Below, piece by piece: positions 29,240-38,602 of a stretch of DNA of 64,000 bases. Below the pieces are notes generated by a model that saw only the letters and a list, made by a program, of their open reading frames with translations, was not told the origin of the DNA and made no database searches. The stretch is from Baaleninema simplex PCC 7105 (GTDB taxonomy: Bacteria > Cyanobacteriota > Cyanobacteriia > Cyanobacteriales > Geitlerinemataceae). The first letter of the stretch is position 1, and each line of letters starts with the position of its first letter. Made by a program: the position numbers and the translations under genes. The stretch covers positions 3,459,922-3,523,921 of the forward strand of contig NZ_KB235958.1 in NCBI RefSeq assembly GCF_000332355.1, read 5' to 3'.

Positions 29240-30404
29240 AGTGAAACGTGCTGCCTTGTCCGGGGGAAGAATCGACCCAAATTTTACCGTAGTGCGATCG
29301 CACCACCCGCAGACATAACGCCAATCCCAAGCCGTAACCGTCCGTTTTTTCGTCCCGCTCGAGCCGCACGCGATCGTCGAAAATCTGTTGTTGCTTGTCG
29401 AAGGGAATTCCCGGCCCCGTATCGCTGATACTCACTTGAATTTTCTGAGCCGTCCGGTGTAACAAAGACACCGAGATCGTGCCGCCAGCGGGGGTGTACT
29501 TCATTGCGTTGTCGAGTAGGTTCGTCACCACCTGGCGGATGCGCTTCGGATCGGCGTAGGCGAAGGGAAGGTCTTGAGGCAGATCGGTTTTCAGATCGAG
29601 ATTTTGCGCGTTGCAGCGATCGCGCTGTCGTTCGAGCATATCCCGACACAACGTCGCCAAATCGACCTTTTGCGGGTGAATCGCCAGATGGCCGTCGAGA
29701 CTTTGGGAGGTCTCTAGCACGTCGAGAATCATCTGCTCGATCTGACGCGTTTGCGTGCGGGCGTGATGCAAGAGTTGGTCGAACAAGCCAGGATTGGCAT
29801 CTCGTTTGGAGTGGTTTTGGGGTCGGTTGAGAGCCTCTAGGGTTTCGATCGCGATCGAGGTCGATGTCAGCGGATTCCGCAAGTCGTGCGCCAACATCGA
29901 CATCAAGCGATCCTTAAAGCGCAGTTGTTCTTGCAGTTCTTCCTTTTCCTGCTTTAAGCGAAATACTTCGTCGGACAGTTGGATAATTTCAGCAGAGGTC
30001 GCCAACGACGGTAAACAAGTTGGGATCGACGACCCGTCGCGGCTATCGCTGTTGTCAGTCAGCGTTTGACAGCGTTGAAAGAATTCATCGACCGAGCGTT
30101 GCCACTGCGGCCAGAACCGTTCGAGTTGGGCGGCGATATTCGCCCCAGTCAACCGTTGTCTGGGTTCTGGGTGGAGTTTGATCAGCGTCGGGGTGGCGAT
30201 AAGCTTGAAATGTTCGGCTAAGTAGGGTTGCTCGCTGACGTCGATCGCTTCGAGGGCAAAGTTCCCTGCCTCTTTGACCGTGTCTAAATAGCGTCGAATA
30301 CTTTGGAGTTCTTCCCAGGAACTCGATCGCCGATCGACAAACAGCAACAACTGTAGTATCGCATCGGGGCGATCGTCGAAATTGGGAAATACGGATCGAG
30401 TCAT
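29214..30404 (-). CDS. sasA: Circadian clock output histidine kinase SasA
   Basis: SasA binds KaiC and signals clock phase to RpaA. The 396-residue protein has the diagnostic KaiB-like thioredoxin-fold N-terminal domain (about 15-100), a linker coiled coil, the phospho-acceptor box LAHDLRNPLT with His173, and an ATPase domain with N-box LLDNAMKYTP, ISDTGPGIP and GYGLGLALC. It ends LPVYRD, close to the usual SasA C-terminus. The stop codon TGA is formed by the terminal bases of IS copy 3, so the last residues may have been lost on insertion. Confidence 0.93.
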   Translation of the reverse strand: MTRSVFPNFDDRPDAILQLLLFVDRRSSSWEELQSIRRYLDTVKEAGNFALEAIDVSEQPYLAEHFKLIATPTLIKLHPEPRQRLTGANIAAQLERFWPQWQRSVDEFFQRCQTLTDNSDSRDGSSIPTCLPSLATSAEIIQLSDEVFRLKQEKEELQEQLRFKDRLMSMLAHDLRNPLTSTSIAIETLEALNRPQNHSKRDANPGLFDQLLHHARTQTRQIEQMILDVLETSQSLDGHLAIHPQKVDLATLCRDMLERQRDRCNAQNLDLKTDLPQDLPFAYADPKRIRQVVTNLLDNAMKYTPAGGTISVSLLHRTAQKIQVSISDTGPGIPFDKQQQIFDDRVRLERDEKTDGYGLGLALCLRVVRSHYGKIWVDSSPGQGSTFHFTLPVYRD

Positions 30405-30413
30405 CTCGGGTTT

Positions 30414-30665
30414 CTACTCAATATCCAAAGCCGAACCTCTGCGCCAAACCGTCAAACCGACCGGTAAACTCGCGATCGCTGACAGACCGTTTGCATCGAA
30501 CAGTTCGACCGTCTGTCGATCGCGATCGCAGTGCCGACCTCCCCAGATAGAAGCAGTCGTGCCAGTGAGTTCGAGACGCGATCGCCGCACACGACTGGCA
30601 AAATCGTACTGAGGGCGGCCGGTCGAGCGAGACAGGAGATTTCGAGGCATCTCGTTTGACACCAA
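30414..30665 (-). CDS. Small hypothetical protein upstream of sasA
   Basis: An 83-residue frame (78 if MPRNLLS at 30650 is the start) ending 9 bp before sasA on the same strand, so probably co-transcribed. The middle reads like a small beta-rich domain (RLELTGTTASIWGG, then TVELFDANGLSAIASLPVG), without signal peptide or membrane helix. I do not recognise the family. Overlapping frames on the same strand at 30418 and 30452 are less protein-like. Spacing and composition make it more likely real than not, though only narrowly. Confidence 0.45.
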   Translation of the reverse strand: MVSNEMPRNLLSRSTGRPQYDFASRVRRSRLELTGTTASIWGGRHCDRDRQTVELFDANGLSAIASLPVGLTVWRRGSALDIE

Positions 30666-30893
30666 AGCGTTTCACCAACGATCGTGACGAGGCCAGTTTG
30701 TCCAACTCGTGCAAAGGGCTTCTCTTCTACTTTAATATCTTCTTTAGATTTCGCGCTCGGGTCTAAACCCGACTTTATACGACTCTTGGCAAATGTTGAC
30801 TGATATTTTAACGTTTTCAAACGGCCGTCCGCTCGACAACCCTCGGCGACACGGACAGTTTCGCGGCTTAATGCAGGAGAATCTTTGTTAGCG

Positions 30894-32606
30894 ATGTGGC
30901 TGAAGCTCAAAAAAAATCCTTGGTTTCGTTTGGCGATCGGCGCGGCGATCGCTTTCTTTTGCGTGAGTGCGGTTTTAACATTACATCGCTACTACAGCTT
31001 TTATGCCTCTTACGATCAGGGAATTTTCAATCAAGTGTTCTGGAATGGCAGTCACGGACGCTTTTTTCAAAGTTCTCTCTCTTCGGCATTGTCTACAAAC
31101 GTCGTTCACCAAGGGGAACTCCCCACGGTGTACTACCACCGTCTCGGACAGCACTTTACTCCAGCGTTGCTGTTATGGCTACCCCTGTACGCCCTTTTTC
31201 CCTCCCCCGTCACGCTCACCGTTCTCCAAGTAACCTTGGTGACGGCGGCCGGATTGGTATTGTACGTCTTAGCTCGCCATTACGTTAACGAGGCGATCGC
31301 TGCCTTCATTACCGTAAGTTTCTACGGTGCCAACGCCGTCCTCGGTCCGACTTGGGGCAACTTTCACGATATCTGTCAGATTCCCTTATACACCTTTACA
31401 CTGCTGCTGGCCATGGAAAAACGCTGGTGGTGGCTGTTTTGGCTGATGGCTGTCGTCCTGTTGATGGTGCGGGAAGATGCCGGGATCGGACTGTTCGGCG
31501 TTGGCGTTTACATGGTGCTGAGTCGCCGCTTTCCCCGTCGCGGTCTGGCCGTGTGCGCCCTCAGTTTCGGCTACATCCTGATCTTGACCAACCTCATCAT
31601 GCCGCTGTTTTCTGAGGATATTTCCGAACGGTTCATGATCGAACGCTTCGGACAGTACGCCGAAGGAGACGAAGCCTCGACCCTCGAAATTATTTGGGGC
31701 ATTCTCAGCAATCCCCTGCGACTGATCGGCGAACTCTTTACCCCCCTCGGACGGACGATCGCCTATTTATTGGGCCAGTGGTTGCCCCTGGCGTTCGTTC
31801 CGGCGGCCTCGGGGGCCGCCTGGTCGATCGCGGGGTTTCCGTTACTCAAACTTCTCATCGCTCAGGGACAGTCCGTGTTGTCGATTAACATTCGCTACGC
31901 TTTGACGGTGGTGCCGGGGCTGTTTTATGGGGCGATTTTGTGGTGGTCGGTTCGTCCGCAATTGTTTGAAAAAACGGCAGTGCGGCAGTTTTGGACGTTT
32001 TGCATCGCCCTGTCGGTGTTGATTACGATTTCGGCCAATCCCAACCGCACCCTGTCGTTTTTGGTTCCCGATTCGATCGATCCGTGGGTGAAAGTCTCTC
32101 TGTCTCGCCAGTGGGAACACGCCCGCGCGATCTATCCCTTGCTCGATCGCGTTCCCGAGGACGCTAGCGTTTCGGCGACGACCTACATCGTCCCGCATCT
32201 GTCTAGTCGCCGCGAAATCCTGCGTTTTCCCAAGTTGGAACTCGTTACCGACGAGGGAACTGCCGAACGCATGGAGTATGTTTTGGTGGATTTGTGGCGC
32301 TTAAATACTTATCAGGTCGCGTTCAAACACGATCGCGCTCGTTTGGAGGTGATGGTTCCTAAAATTGAGAACCTCGTCGCCAGCGGTGAATACGGCCTCC
32401 TCGAACTCCGCGACGGTGTGGTGTTCCTCGAACGGGGCGCGTCCTCGAATCCCGAAGCGTTGCAGGCTTGGGAAACCTATCGTGGAGAGTTGAGAGTTGA
32501 GAGTTCGCAGCATCGCCCACTCATGTTGCACCAAAGAGACACAGAGAGGTTTGATGCAGCACGATCGCGGTATTCTGCTATTTCAGCATCAGGGGAAGAA
32601 GGATAA
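30894..32606 (+). CDS. DUF2079 polytopic membrane protein
   Basis: This 570-residue protein has about ten membrane helices and the family signature YASYDQGIFNQVFWN near the N-terminus, with QHFTPALLLWLPLYALFPSP after it. The general fold resembles glycosyltransferase-C-type membrane proteins, but DUF2079 has no assigned reaction. ATG at 30894 is chosen over a TTG at 30885. The last 35-40 residues are encoded by repetitive DNA (GAGAGTT direct repeats and a CACAGAGA-type repeat), so the original C-terminus has probably been replaced by read-through. Confidence 0.82.
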   Translation: MWLKLKKNPWFRLAIGAAIAFFCVSAVLTLHRYYSFYASYDQGIFNQVFWNGSHGRFFQSSLSSALSTNVVHQGELPTVYYHRLGQHFTPALLLWLPLYALFPSPVTLTVLQVTLVTAAGLVLYVLARHYVNEAIAAFITVSFYGANAVLGPTWGNFHDICQIPLYTFTLLLAMEKRWWWLFWLMAVVLLMVREDAGIGLFGVGVYMVLSRRFPRRGLAVCALSFGYILILTNLIMPLFSEDISERFMIERFGQYAEGDEASTLEIIWGILSNPLRLIGELFTPLGRTIAYLLGQWLPLAFVPAASGAAWSIAGFPLLKLLIAQGQSVLSINIRYALTVVPGLFYGAILWWSVRPQLFEKTAVRQFWTFCIALSVLITISANPNRTLSFLVPDSIDPWVKVSLSRQWEHARAIYPLLDRVPEDASVSATTYIVPHLSSRREILRFPKLELVTDEGTAERMEYVLVDLWRLNTYQVAFKHDRARLEVMVPKIENLVASGEYGLLELRDGVVFLERGASSNPEALQAWETYRGELRVESSQHRPLMLHQRDTERFDAARSRYSAISASGEEG

Positions 32607-32659
32607 TCTTTTGTTTTATCACATAATTAGCAAAATGTCAATATCAAAAATCGAATTTT

Positions 32660-32690
32660 TTCACCACAGAGACACAGAGGACACGGAGGC
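32660..32690. repeat. CACAGAGACACAGAGG dispersed repeat
   Basis: The segment TTCACCACAGAGACACAGAGG occurs here and, on the other strand, at 36097-36128. A shorter piece is at about 32530-32546. It lies past the DUF2079 stop codon and next to the DUF72 stop. Confidence 0.75.
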
Positions 32691-32699
32691 AAAATAGAC

Positions 32700-33563
32700 T
32701 CAAAACAAACTCAGTTGAACAGGCGGATCGTCGATCGCGTTCCAAGGAAGTGACGAAACGGGAATTTCGCGATTTTCTAACAAATTTTGGAGCGATCGCG
32801 CGGTTCCCGGTGAAAAATCTTCGACGGGACAATGAACGAAAAAATACACTTGAAGTCGGCGATCGTTCCAGTGTTCCAAACGGTTCGCCCAATCTTCTAA
32901 AAATGCGGTATTGGCGTCTCTGTCGGGGTGGGTGATGAAGCGCACGAAGGCGAAATCCGCCGTAATCGTCGGATGTAACGGAAGGTTGGGTTTTCGCCGC
33001 CGAGAATGGCGTTGAGGGTCGTTTTCACCGGTATTTCCGGGTTGGTAAATGGGGCGCGTATCCAACATCACTCGCGCGATTCCCAACTCTCGCAACAGGG
33101 CGTCGAGACGTTGTGCGTAGGGTTCGGCGAACCAATCTCGATGTCGAACCTCTAACGCCAAACGAACTCGGGGAAAGTCCGCCTTGAGAAATGCCGTCAA
33201 ATCCTCGAAAGACTCGGGGCTGTAGTTGGGGGGAAGCTGCACGAATACCGGGCCGAGTTTATCGCCCAATCGCTGCATTTGTTGCAAAAACTCTCGCGTG
33301 GCGTCGATTTGCGGTTCCAGCAGCCCAGAATGCGAGAGCGATCGCGGAAGTTTCAAACAGAACTCGAACCCCTCTGGAGTTTCCTGCGCCCAGCGATCGA
33401 GTGTCGCCGCATCGGGAACTGCGTAAAACGTCGTATTTCCCTCAACGGTGCGAAAACGGCGACTGTATAGCGCCAAAAAATCGCGATTTCGGCTTCCCGG
33501 TGGAAAAAATTCCCCCATCCAGCCTTTATATGCCCAAACCGCACATCCCAATCGCAAATCCAT
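32700..33563 (-). CDS. DUF72 family protein
   Basis: A 287-residue TIM-barrel protein of the DUF72/YecE family. Support comes from the opening LGCAVWAYKGWMGEFFPP, NTTFYAVP, FCLKLPRSLSH, LGPVFVQLPPNYSP, ALEVRHRDWF and FVRFITHPDRD, in the expected order. The biochemical role of the family is not established. The strands before and after are opposite, so it appears to be a single-gene unit. Confidence 0.88.
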   Translation of the reverse strand: MDLRLGCAVWAYKGWMGEFFPPGSRNRDFLALYSRRFRTVEGNTTFYAVPDAATLDRWAQETPEGFEFCLKLPRSLSHSGLLEPQIDATREFLQQMQRLGDKLGPVFVQLPPNYSPESFEDLTAFLKADFPRVRLALEVRHRDWFAEPYAQRLDALLRELGIARVMLDTRPIYQPGNTGENDPQRHSRRRKPNLPLHPTITADFAFVRFITHPDRDANTAFLEDWANRLEHWNDRRLQVYFFVHCPVEDFSPGTARSLQNLLENREIPVSSLPWNAIDDPPVQLSLF

Positions 33564-33752
33564 GTCGATCGTCGATCGTTAACAGCCTTTTACAGTGAAA
33601 ACAGTCACCAGTGGGAACAGTTGACCGTTTCTCCCGCTCTCCCTTTCTCCGCTGCTCCCCCTCCGGTCTCCTGATTTGATACCTTATATTAAGGATTCAG
33701 TAGTCCTCCAAACAACCCCCATCGGAGGCACAGAGAGGAAAGAAGACACACT

Positions 33753-34817
33753 ATGGCAGCGCAAACCTATTCGATCGAAATCGAGCAATCCTCGGAACCT
33801 CGACTGCGAGGACTCGACGTTAACAACGTCCCGTTTGGGAAACTGTTTAGCGACCATATGCTCGTCGCTACCGTCGAACGGGGAACCTGGAGTGCGAAAA
33901 TTGTACCCTACGGTAAATTGGAGATGTCGCCGTCGATTTCGGCGCTGCACTACGGACAATCAGTGTTCGAGGGGATGAAAGCGTATAAAAGTCCCCAGGG
34001 CGAGCCGTTGCTGTTCCGCCCCCATGCAAATTTCCATCGCATCAATCGTTCCGCCGAACGGTTGTGTATGCCCCCGATTCCCGAAGATATCTTCATGGAG
34101 GGGTTGCAACAACTGATTCGCCTCGACGCCGACTGGATTCCTACGCGCCCCGGTAGCGCCCTCTACATTCGCCCAGTTTACTTCGCCACAGACGAATCGA
34201 TCGGGTTGCGTCCGTCGGAACGCTACACTCTGGCCATCATGACTTGTCCGGTGGGGGCGTATTACGCCGAACCCGTCAAACTCACGATCGCCCCTCAGTA
34301 CGTGCGGGCGTTTCCGGGTGGAACGGGAGCGGCGAAAGCGGCGGGAAACTATGCGGGAAGTCTTCTAGCCGATCGCGAGGCCAAACACCGGGGTTACGAT
34401 AACGTATTGTGGCTCGATGGCATTCACCACAAATACATCGAAGAGTGCGGGACGATGAACGTCTTTTTCGCGATCGATGGCGTTGTGGTGACGCCAGCGT
34501 TGCAGGGGACGATTTTACCGGGAATTACCCGCGATAGCGTGTTGACGTTGTTGCGAGATTGGGGAATTCCGGTTGAGGAACGAGCGATCGCTCTCGACGA
34601 ACTGCTCGAAGCCGCCGACGCCGGAACGTTACAAGAAGCGTTCGGTGCGGGAACGGCTGCAACGATCGCTCATATCGATACGATTCATACGGGCGATCGC
34701 GAGTTGCAACTTCCCCCGATCGGCGATCGTAAATACGCCAACCTTTTGTTGAAGAAACTCGCAGATATTAAAACGGCTAAAACCGACGATCCCTATGGTT
34801 GGGTGGTTCGCGTTTAA
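33753..34817 (+). CDS. ilvE: Branched-chain amino acid aminotransferase
   Basis: IlvE is a fold-type IV PLP enzyme making valine, leucine and isoleucine from their keto acids. The 354-residue protein has LHYGQSVFEGMKAYKS near 70-85, the PLP-lysine segment GGTGAAKAAGNYAGSL near 195, and EECGTMNVFFAIDG near 230 followed by PGITRDSVLTLLRDWG. Length matches the longer type of bacterial BCAT. It is 12 bp upstream of the EI24 gene. leuA of the same pathway lies 16 kb away. Confidence 0.94.
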   Translation: MAAQTYSIEIEQSSEPRLRGLDVNNVPFGKLFSDHMLVATVERGTWSAKIVPYGKLEMSPSISALHYGQSVFEGMKAYKSPQGEPLLFRPHANFHRINRSAERLCMPPIPEDIFMEGLQQLIRLDADWIPTRPGSALYIRPVYFATDESIGLRPSERYTLAIMTCPVGAYYAEPVKLTIAPQYVRAFPGGTGAAKAAGNYAGSLLADREAKHRGYDNVLWLDGIHHKYIEECGTMNVFFAIDGVVVTPALQGTILPGITRDSVLTLLRDWGIPVEERAIALDELLEAADAGTLQEAFGAGTAATIAHIDTIHTGDRELQLPPIGDRKYANLLLKKLADIKTAKTDDPYGWVVRV

Positions 34818-34828
34818 CGGACGAACAT

Positions 34829-35722
34829 ATGACTGACGAACGCGGCGAAAATTGGTTCTCTCGCATTTTAAACGTTCCCGTGGGGGCGGTTGCTGGGGCG
34901 ACATATCCGCTTCGGGCGATCGCCCTGTTGCTGGCTAAGCCGAAACTCCTGGGGTACGTCGTCTTTCCCATTTTGACGAATATCGTCGTGGGAATCGCAC
35001 TTTACGTAGGATTGCTGTTACCAGGATTGCGAGACGTGCGCGATCTGACGGGGGCGATCGACTCTCGCATTGCAACTTGGGTTGCGAACCTTCCAGCTTG
35101 GCTGAGTTGGTTGGGGTTTACGGGAGACGTTCTCGGCGGCCTTTTGCAAATTTTGTTAGTCCTAGGATTGTTTGTTTTGACGGGGTTCCTACTCGTTCAA
35201 TTCGGTGTAATTTTAGGGTCGCCCTGGTACGGACAGCTTTCAGAGCAGTTAGAAAAACTCAAAACGGGTAAACTTCCCACCTATGAAGGGGGCGCTCTCG
35301 CCATTGTTAAAGATATTTGGCGAGCGTTAGCTTTTGAGGTCAAAAAACTCGTTTTAGCTGCTGGGTTGGGGGTATTTTTACTAATTTTAAATTTCGTTCC
35401 GGGGATTGGAACGGCGATCGCCAGTCTTGGCGGGATCGGGATTACGGCGACTTTAGTGTGCTTGGATTTCCTCGATTCTCCTCTCGAGCGCCGTCGCTTG
35501 CGATTTCGCGACAAACTCAAAATTGCCTTCAGTTTTTTTCCCGCGACGGGAACTTTCAGTCTCGTCTGTTTGGCGTTAGTCAGCGTTCCCCTTGTCAACC
35601 TTCTCGCCGTTCCGGTTTGCGTCACCGCCGGAACTTTATTTTTCTGCGATCGCATTTATCCGAAACAGTTCGCTGCGATCGAAGCCGATCGACAGGAAGA
35701 TTTCGAGCGATCGAACGTATAA
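34829..35722 (+). CDS. EI24 / CysZ-like membrane protein
   Basis: This 297-residue protein has four to six membrane helices and the EI24-family layout: PLRAIALLLAKPKLLGYVVFPILTNI at the start and FVPGIGTAIASLGGIG in the middle. The proteobacterial member CysZ takes up sulfate, but cyanobacterial relatives are uncharacterised. The start MTDERGEN at 34829 is 12 bp after ilvE; an earlier in-frame GTG would overlap ilvE. Co-transcription with ilvE is likely. Confidence 0.8.
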   Translation: MTDERGENWFSRILNVPVGAVAGATYPLRAIALLLAKPKLLGYVVFPILTNIVVGIALYVGLLLPGLRDVRDLTGAIDSRIATWVANLPAWLSWLGFTGDVLGGLLQILLVLGLFVLTGFLLVQFGVILGSPWYGQLSEQLEKLKTGKLPTYEGGALAIVKDIWRALAFEVKKLVLAAGLGVFLLILNFVPGIGTAIASLGGIGITATLVCLDFLDSPLERRRLRFRDKLKIAFSFFPATGTFSLVCLALVSVPLVNLLAVPVCVTAGTLFFCDRIYPKQFAAIEADRQEDFERSNV

Positions 35723-36287
35723 AATCCTAATTTTATCAAATCTAAATTGTAGCTCTTCTGACCTTGATGTGTAGGGTGAATGTCTGTCACCGACCTCTGG
35801 AAAGAGATTTCGCAATTTGAGTTTTTTATCCCGTTTTAAAAAACTCTTGTCCTGTAAAAGTTTCAGCAGTTTCTTGCATAGTAATTTCGGAAGAGTTTAA
35901 TTTTTTCTGAAGTCAAATTGCACGAAAAAAACAATATTTTTTATAAATTCCTAGCTCAAATATTTAAATAAAATTTATATCAAAAATACTAATTTTTTCA
36001 AACTTAATGTATACAAAACAACGAAAAATATAAATTTTTTAATATTAAAAATAAAATCCGAATTTCAAACACTGATTTTATTCAGACGAACAAATCTCTC
36101 TCTGTGTCCTCTGTGTCTCTGTGGTGAAGATTTCTTGAAACTTAGCTTATCCGAAACAGATTCCAGATTTCCAAAAATTGCCGAAACGCAACGAACTGTT
36201 TTCACTCTCCCCTCTTCCCTGAAAAAAGTTCCCCCGACACAACATCGAGGGAACCAGTGCGAGAACAATGAGGAGCGATAGCTTTAA
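35723..36287. other. AT-rich gene-free region
   Basis: About 560 bp between convergent genes. 35860-36060 is strongly AT-rich with long A and T runs. The CTGTGTCCTCTGTGTCTCTG repeat lies at 36097-36128. No gene or RNA was recognised. Confidence 0.6.
36097..36128. repeat. CACAGAGACACAGAGG dispersed repeat, second copy
   Basis: The reverse complement of the segment at 32660-32690, with the same CACCACAGAGACACAGAGGACAC order. Both lie past the 3-prime ends of genes. Confidence 0.75.
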
Positions 36288-38030
36288 TTAAAACGCATAG
36301 TCGCCGTCGGGGACTTCCACGAGGGAGTCTTCAACCGCCGCAACGTCTGTTGTACTGAGGACGAATCCGACAAAGAATCCGGCTTCGAGTTTAATACCAA
36401 CATCTTCGATCGAGTCGTCGTTGAAGTCACCCACCTCAAACGAAAGGTTCGAGATGCTTTCGAGAGCGATGCGATCGACGCCAGCCTCGAAGTCGGTAAT
36501 CAAGTCGGTACTTAACGCCGCTTCGATGTTGATGTCGGTTTCGATCCGCAACACGAAGGTATCGCTTCCGCCTTCACCGGTGAGGATGTCGAAGCCGAAG
36601 TCGCCAAAAATGGCATCGTCGCCGTCGCCACCCATAACGATGTCGTTTCCTTGACCGCCACGAACGATGTCGTCGCCGTCTTCACCCATAACTACGTCGT
36701 CCTCTTTGCTTCCGTTGAGAACGTCGATACCTTCGCCACCCATCACGCTATCGAAGCCGTCTCCGCCGACGAGAACGTCGTTTCCAGCTTCGCCAGAGAC
36801 TTCGTCGTTTCCGTCACCGCAATCGATGGCGTCGTTGTCGTCGGTTCCCGACACGCTGTCGTCACCCTCGGAACCGATAACGTCGTTTTCGCCAATGTCG
36901 TCGAGATCGACACTTCCTCCCGTCGTAAGTTGGAACGTGGATTCGCTCGAAAAGGCGATCGCCGCCGAGGTGGTGGTACTCCACACGACGTTCAGCGTCG
37001 AGGAACTGCTCAAAATGGCCGATCCGGCGATCGCTCCGTTTCCGGTTCCGTCGCCACCGATAAATACGCCGTTCGCTGCTTGAATCGACACGACGGTTTC
37101 GGTGGACAGTTCGATGAAAAAGCTACTGACGCCGCTTCCGCCGCCACCACCACCGGAATCGCCAGGATCGCTCACGAGGGTCAGTTGTCCGTACAGATCG
37201 GCGATGTCAAATCCTTCTTCGGGAGAGTCGAAGCCGCTCTCGAAGCTGGAACCGCCGTTTTGGGAGAATCCCAGCAATTCTAAGGTAAAGGTTTTTCCGT
37301 CTACCTCGAACGTTTCTGGGGTTAAACCGCTGGTGACGAACCGCAGGCGATCGGCGTCCATCACGGGATCGCCGGTGTCGTTGGGGGTGTTGAGAATATC
37401 GAAGAGAAAGTCGAAATCGACTTTGCTATCTGCACCCTCGACGTCGAGTTTGACGGCGAAACCGAATTCTCCGTCGAAGCCACTGTTTCCGACGATGGTT
37501 CCGTTGCGATAGAAAATCTGTCCGAGTTTGAACGGTTCGTCAATGTCGGCGGCGAAGCGATGGGTTCCGTCGAACTGGAGGACGCTGGTAAAACTTCCCG
37601 AAACGGCGACACCCCAGTCGAAGCGGTTGTCGCTTCCCCCGTTGCGATCGCTAATTTCGATGGTGGAACTGGCGGTTGTATCTACGGGTTCGGTAAAACT
37701 CCCGAAGGATTTACCGACCACTTCTGCGGGACAGTCGCAATCGCTGTCGTCGCCGCTATCGCCGCTGCTGTCGTCGCCGCTATCGTCGCCACTGTCGTCG
37801 CCGCTATCGTCGCCACTGTCGTCGCCGCTATCGCCGCCACTGTCGTCGCTATCGTCGTCATCATCATCATCGTCGTCATCATCATCATCGTCATCGTCAT
37901 CATCGTCATCATCGTCATCGTCATCGTCATCCATATCGTCCATCATGTCGTCGTTACGCAGACGCATACTCTCGAAGGTCGGGAATTCGGAAGTTTCGTC
38001 AAAGACAGAGGACGTGAAATCAGTTTTCAT
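36288..38030 (-). CDS. Poly-aspartate RTX protein with choice-of-anchor K-like domain
   Basis: A 580-residue, extremely acidic protein. After about 33 residues comes an uninterrupted run of 27 aspartates, then tandem SGDD units to about residue 100. Residues about 108-280 resemble the choice-of-anchor K domain of surface proteins (FDWGVAVSGS, GTHRFAADIDEPFKLGQIFYRNG). A Gly-rich linker, a second beta domain and about seven RTX calcium-binding nonapeptides (GGDGFDSVMGGEG and similar, about 395-490) follow. No signal peptide is seen, so type I export is likely. A calcium-binding cell-surface role is inference. Confidence 0.8.
   Translation of the reverse strand: MKTDFTSSVFDETSEFPTFESMRLRNDDMMDDMDDDDDDDDDDDDDDDDDDDDDDDDDDDSDDSGGDSGDDSGDDSGDDSGDDSGDDSSGDSGDDSDCDCPAEVVGKSFGSFTEPVDTTASSTIEISDRNGGSDNRFDWGVAVSGSFTSVLQFDGTHRFAADIDEPFKLGQIFYRNGTIVGNSGFDGEFGFAVKLDVEGADSKVDFDFLFDILNTPNDTGDPVMDADRLRFVTSGLTPETFEVDGKTFTLELLGFSQNGGSSFESGFDSPEEGFDIADLYGQLTLVSDPGDSGGGGGGSGVSSFFIELSTETVVSIQAANGVFIGGDGTGNGAIAGSAILSSSSTLNVVWSTTTSAAIAFSSESTFQLTTGGSVDLDDIGENDVIGSEGDDSVSGTDDNDAIDCGDGNDEVSGEAGNDVLVGGDGFDSVMGGEGIDVLNGSKEDDVVMGEDGDDIVRGGQGNDIVMGGDGDDAIFGDFGFDILTGEGGSDTFVLRIETDINIEAALSTDLITDFEAGVDRIALESISNLSFEVGDFNDDSIEDVGIKLEAGFFVGFVLSTTDVAAVEDSLVEVPDGDYAF
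37851..37931. repeat. Trinucleotide repeat encoding 27 Asp
   Basis: 27 consecutive GAT/GAC codons on the minus strand. The mixed codons give patches of pure (ATC)n, up to four units, that could slip in replication. Confidence 0.95.
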
Positions 38031-38602
38031 GGCTCTTTTACCTGCATCGATTTGCTAATTCGCAATTCTGAAACGATCGCGATCGCGGGTTGTTCGATTG
38101 CCTCTTTCAGTTACATCTCACGACGGTTTTTCCGATCGCGAGTTCCCTATTCAATTGATTTTTATAATGCTGATAATAACGCTGTTTTTAACCAAAACAC
38201 AACGACTAACAGCGTTAAATTAGATGAAGAAAATCTTTAACGCTGTTATTTATTTATTCTCTAACTCTATCGGCGCGAGGGGACACAAAACACTTACAGC
38301 GCCAGGTTTAGGTAGTCAAAGAAACTCGCAGAACGAGCCATCACTCTGGGATGGAAATGTCAAGATTTCTGAAAAATAGATGCTTGCTGTTCTTACACAA
38401 CACTGTAAGGGGTGGGTTTCGATCGCTTCTCGCAAGTTTCTGTATTTCTACTTACGCATACCGAAATTTGCGATCGCATCGCTAAACGCGTCGGACACTT
38501 TAGGAAGTGTCACAGATATCGAAGCTTTACAAAATCAATATAAACTCGCTGCAATTGTTAAATTTGTATTTAATTTCGATAGTTTTCTTGACAGAGAAAC
38601 CC
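38031..38602. other. Gap between the RTX and fibrillin-like genes
   Basis: About 570 bp holding the RTX promoter side and an AT-rich stretch. A plus-strand frame at 38380-38691 runs into the fibrillin-like gene antisense and shows no domain. I see no RNA gene or terminator. Confidence 0.5.

Noticed and set aside
36651-37283. Long plus-strand frame inside the RTX gene
   Set aside because: A shadow of the acidic repeats: GAC/GTC codons keep both strands open. The minus-strand frame explains the RTX motifs.
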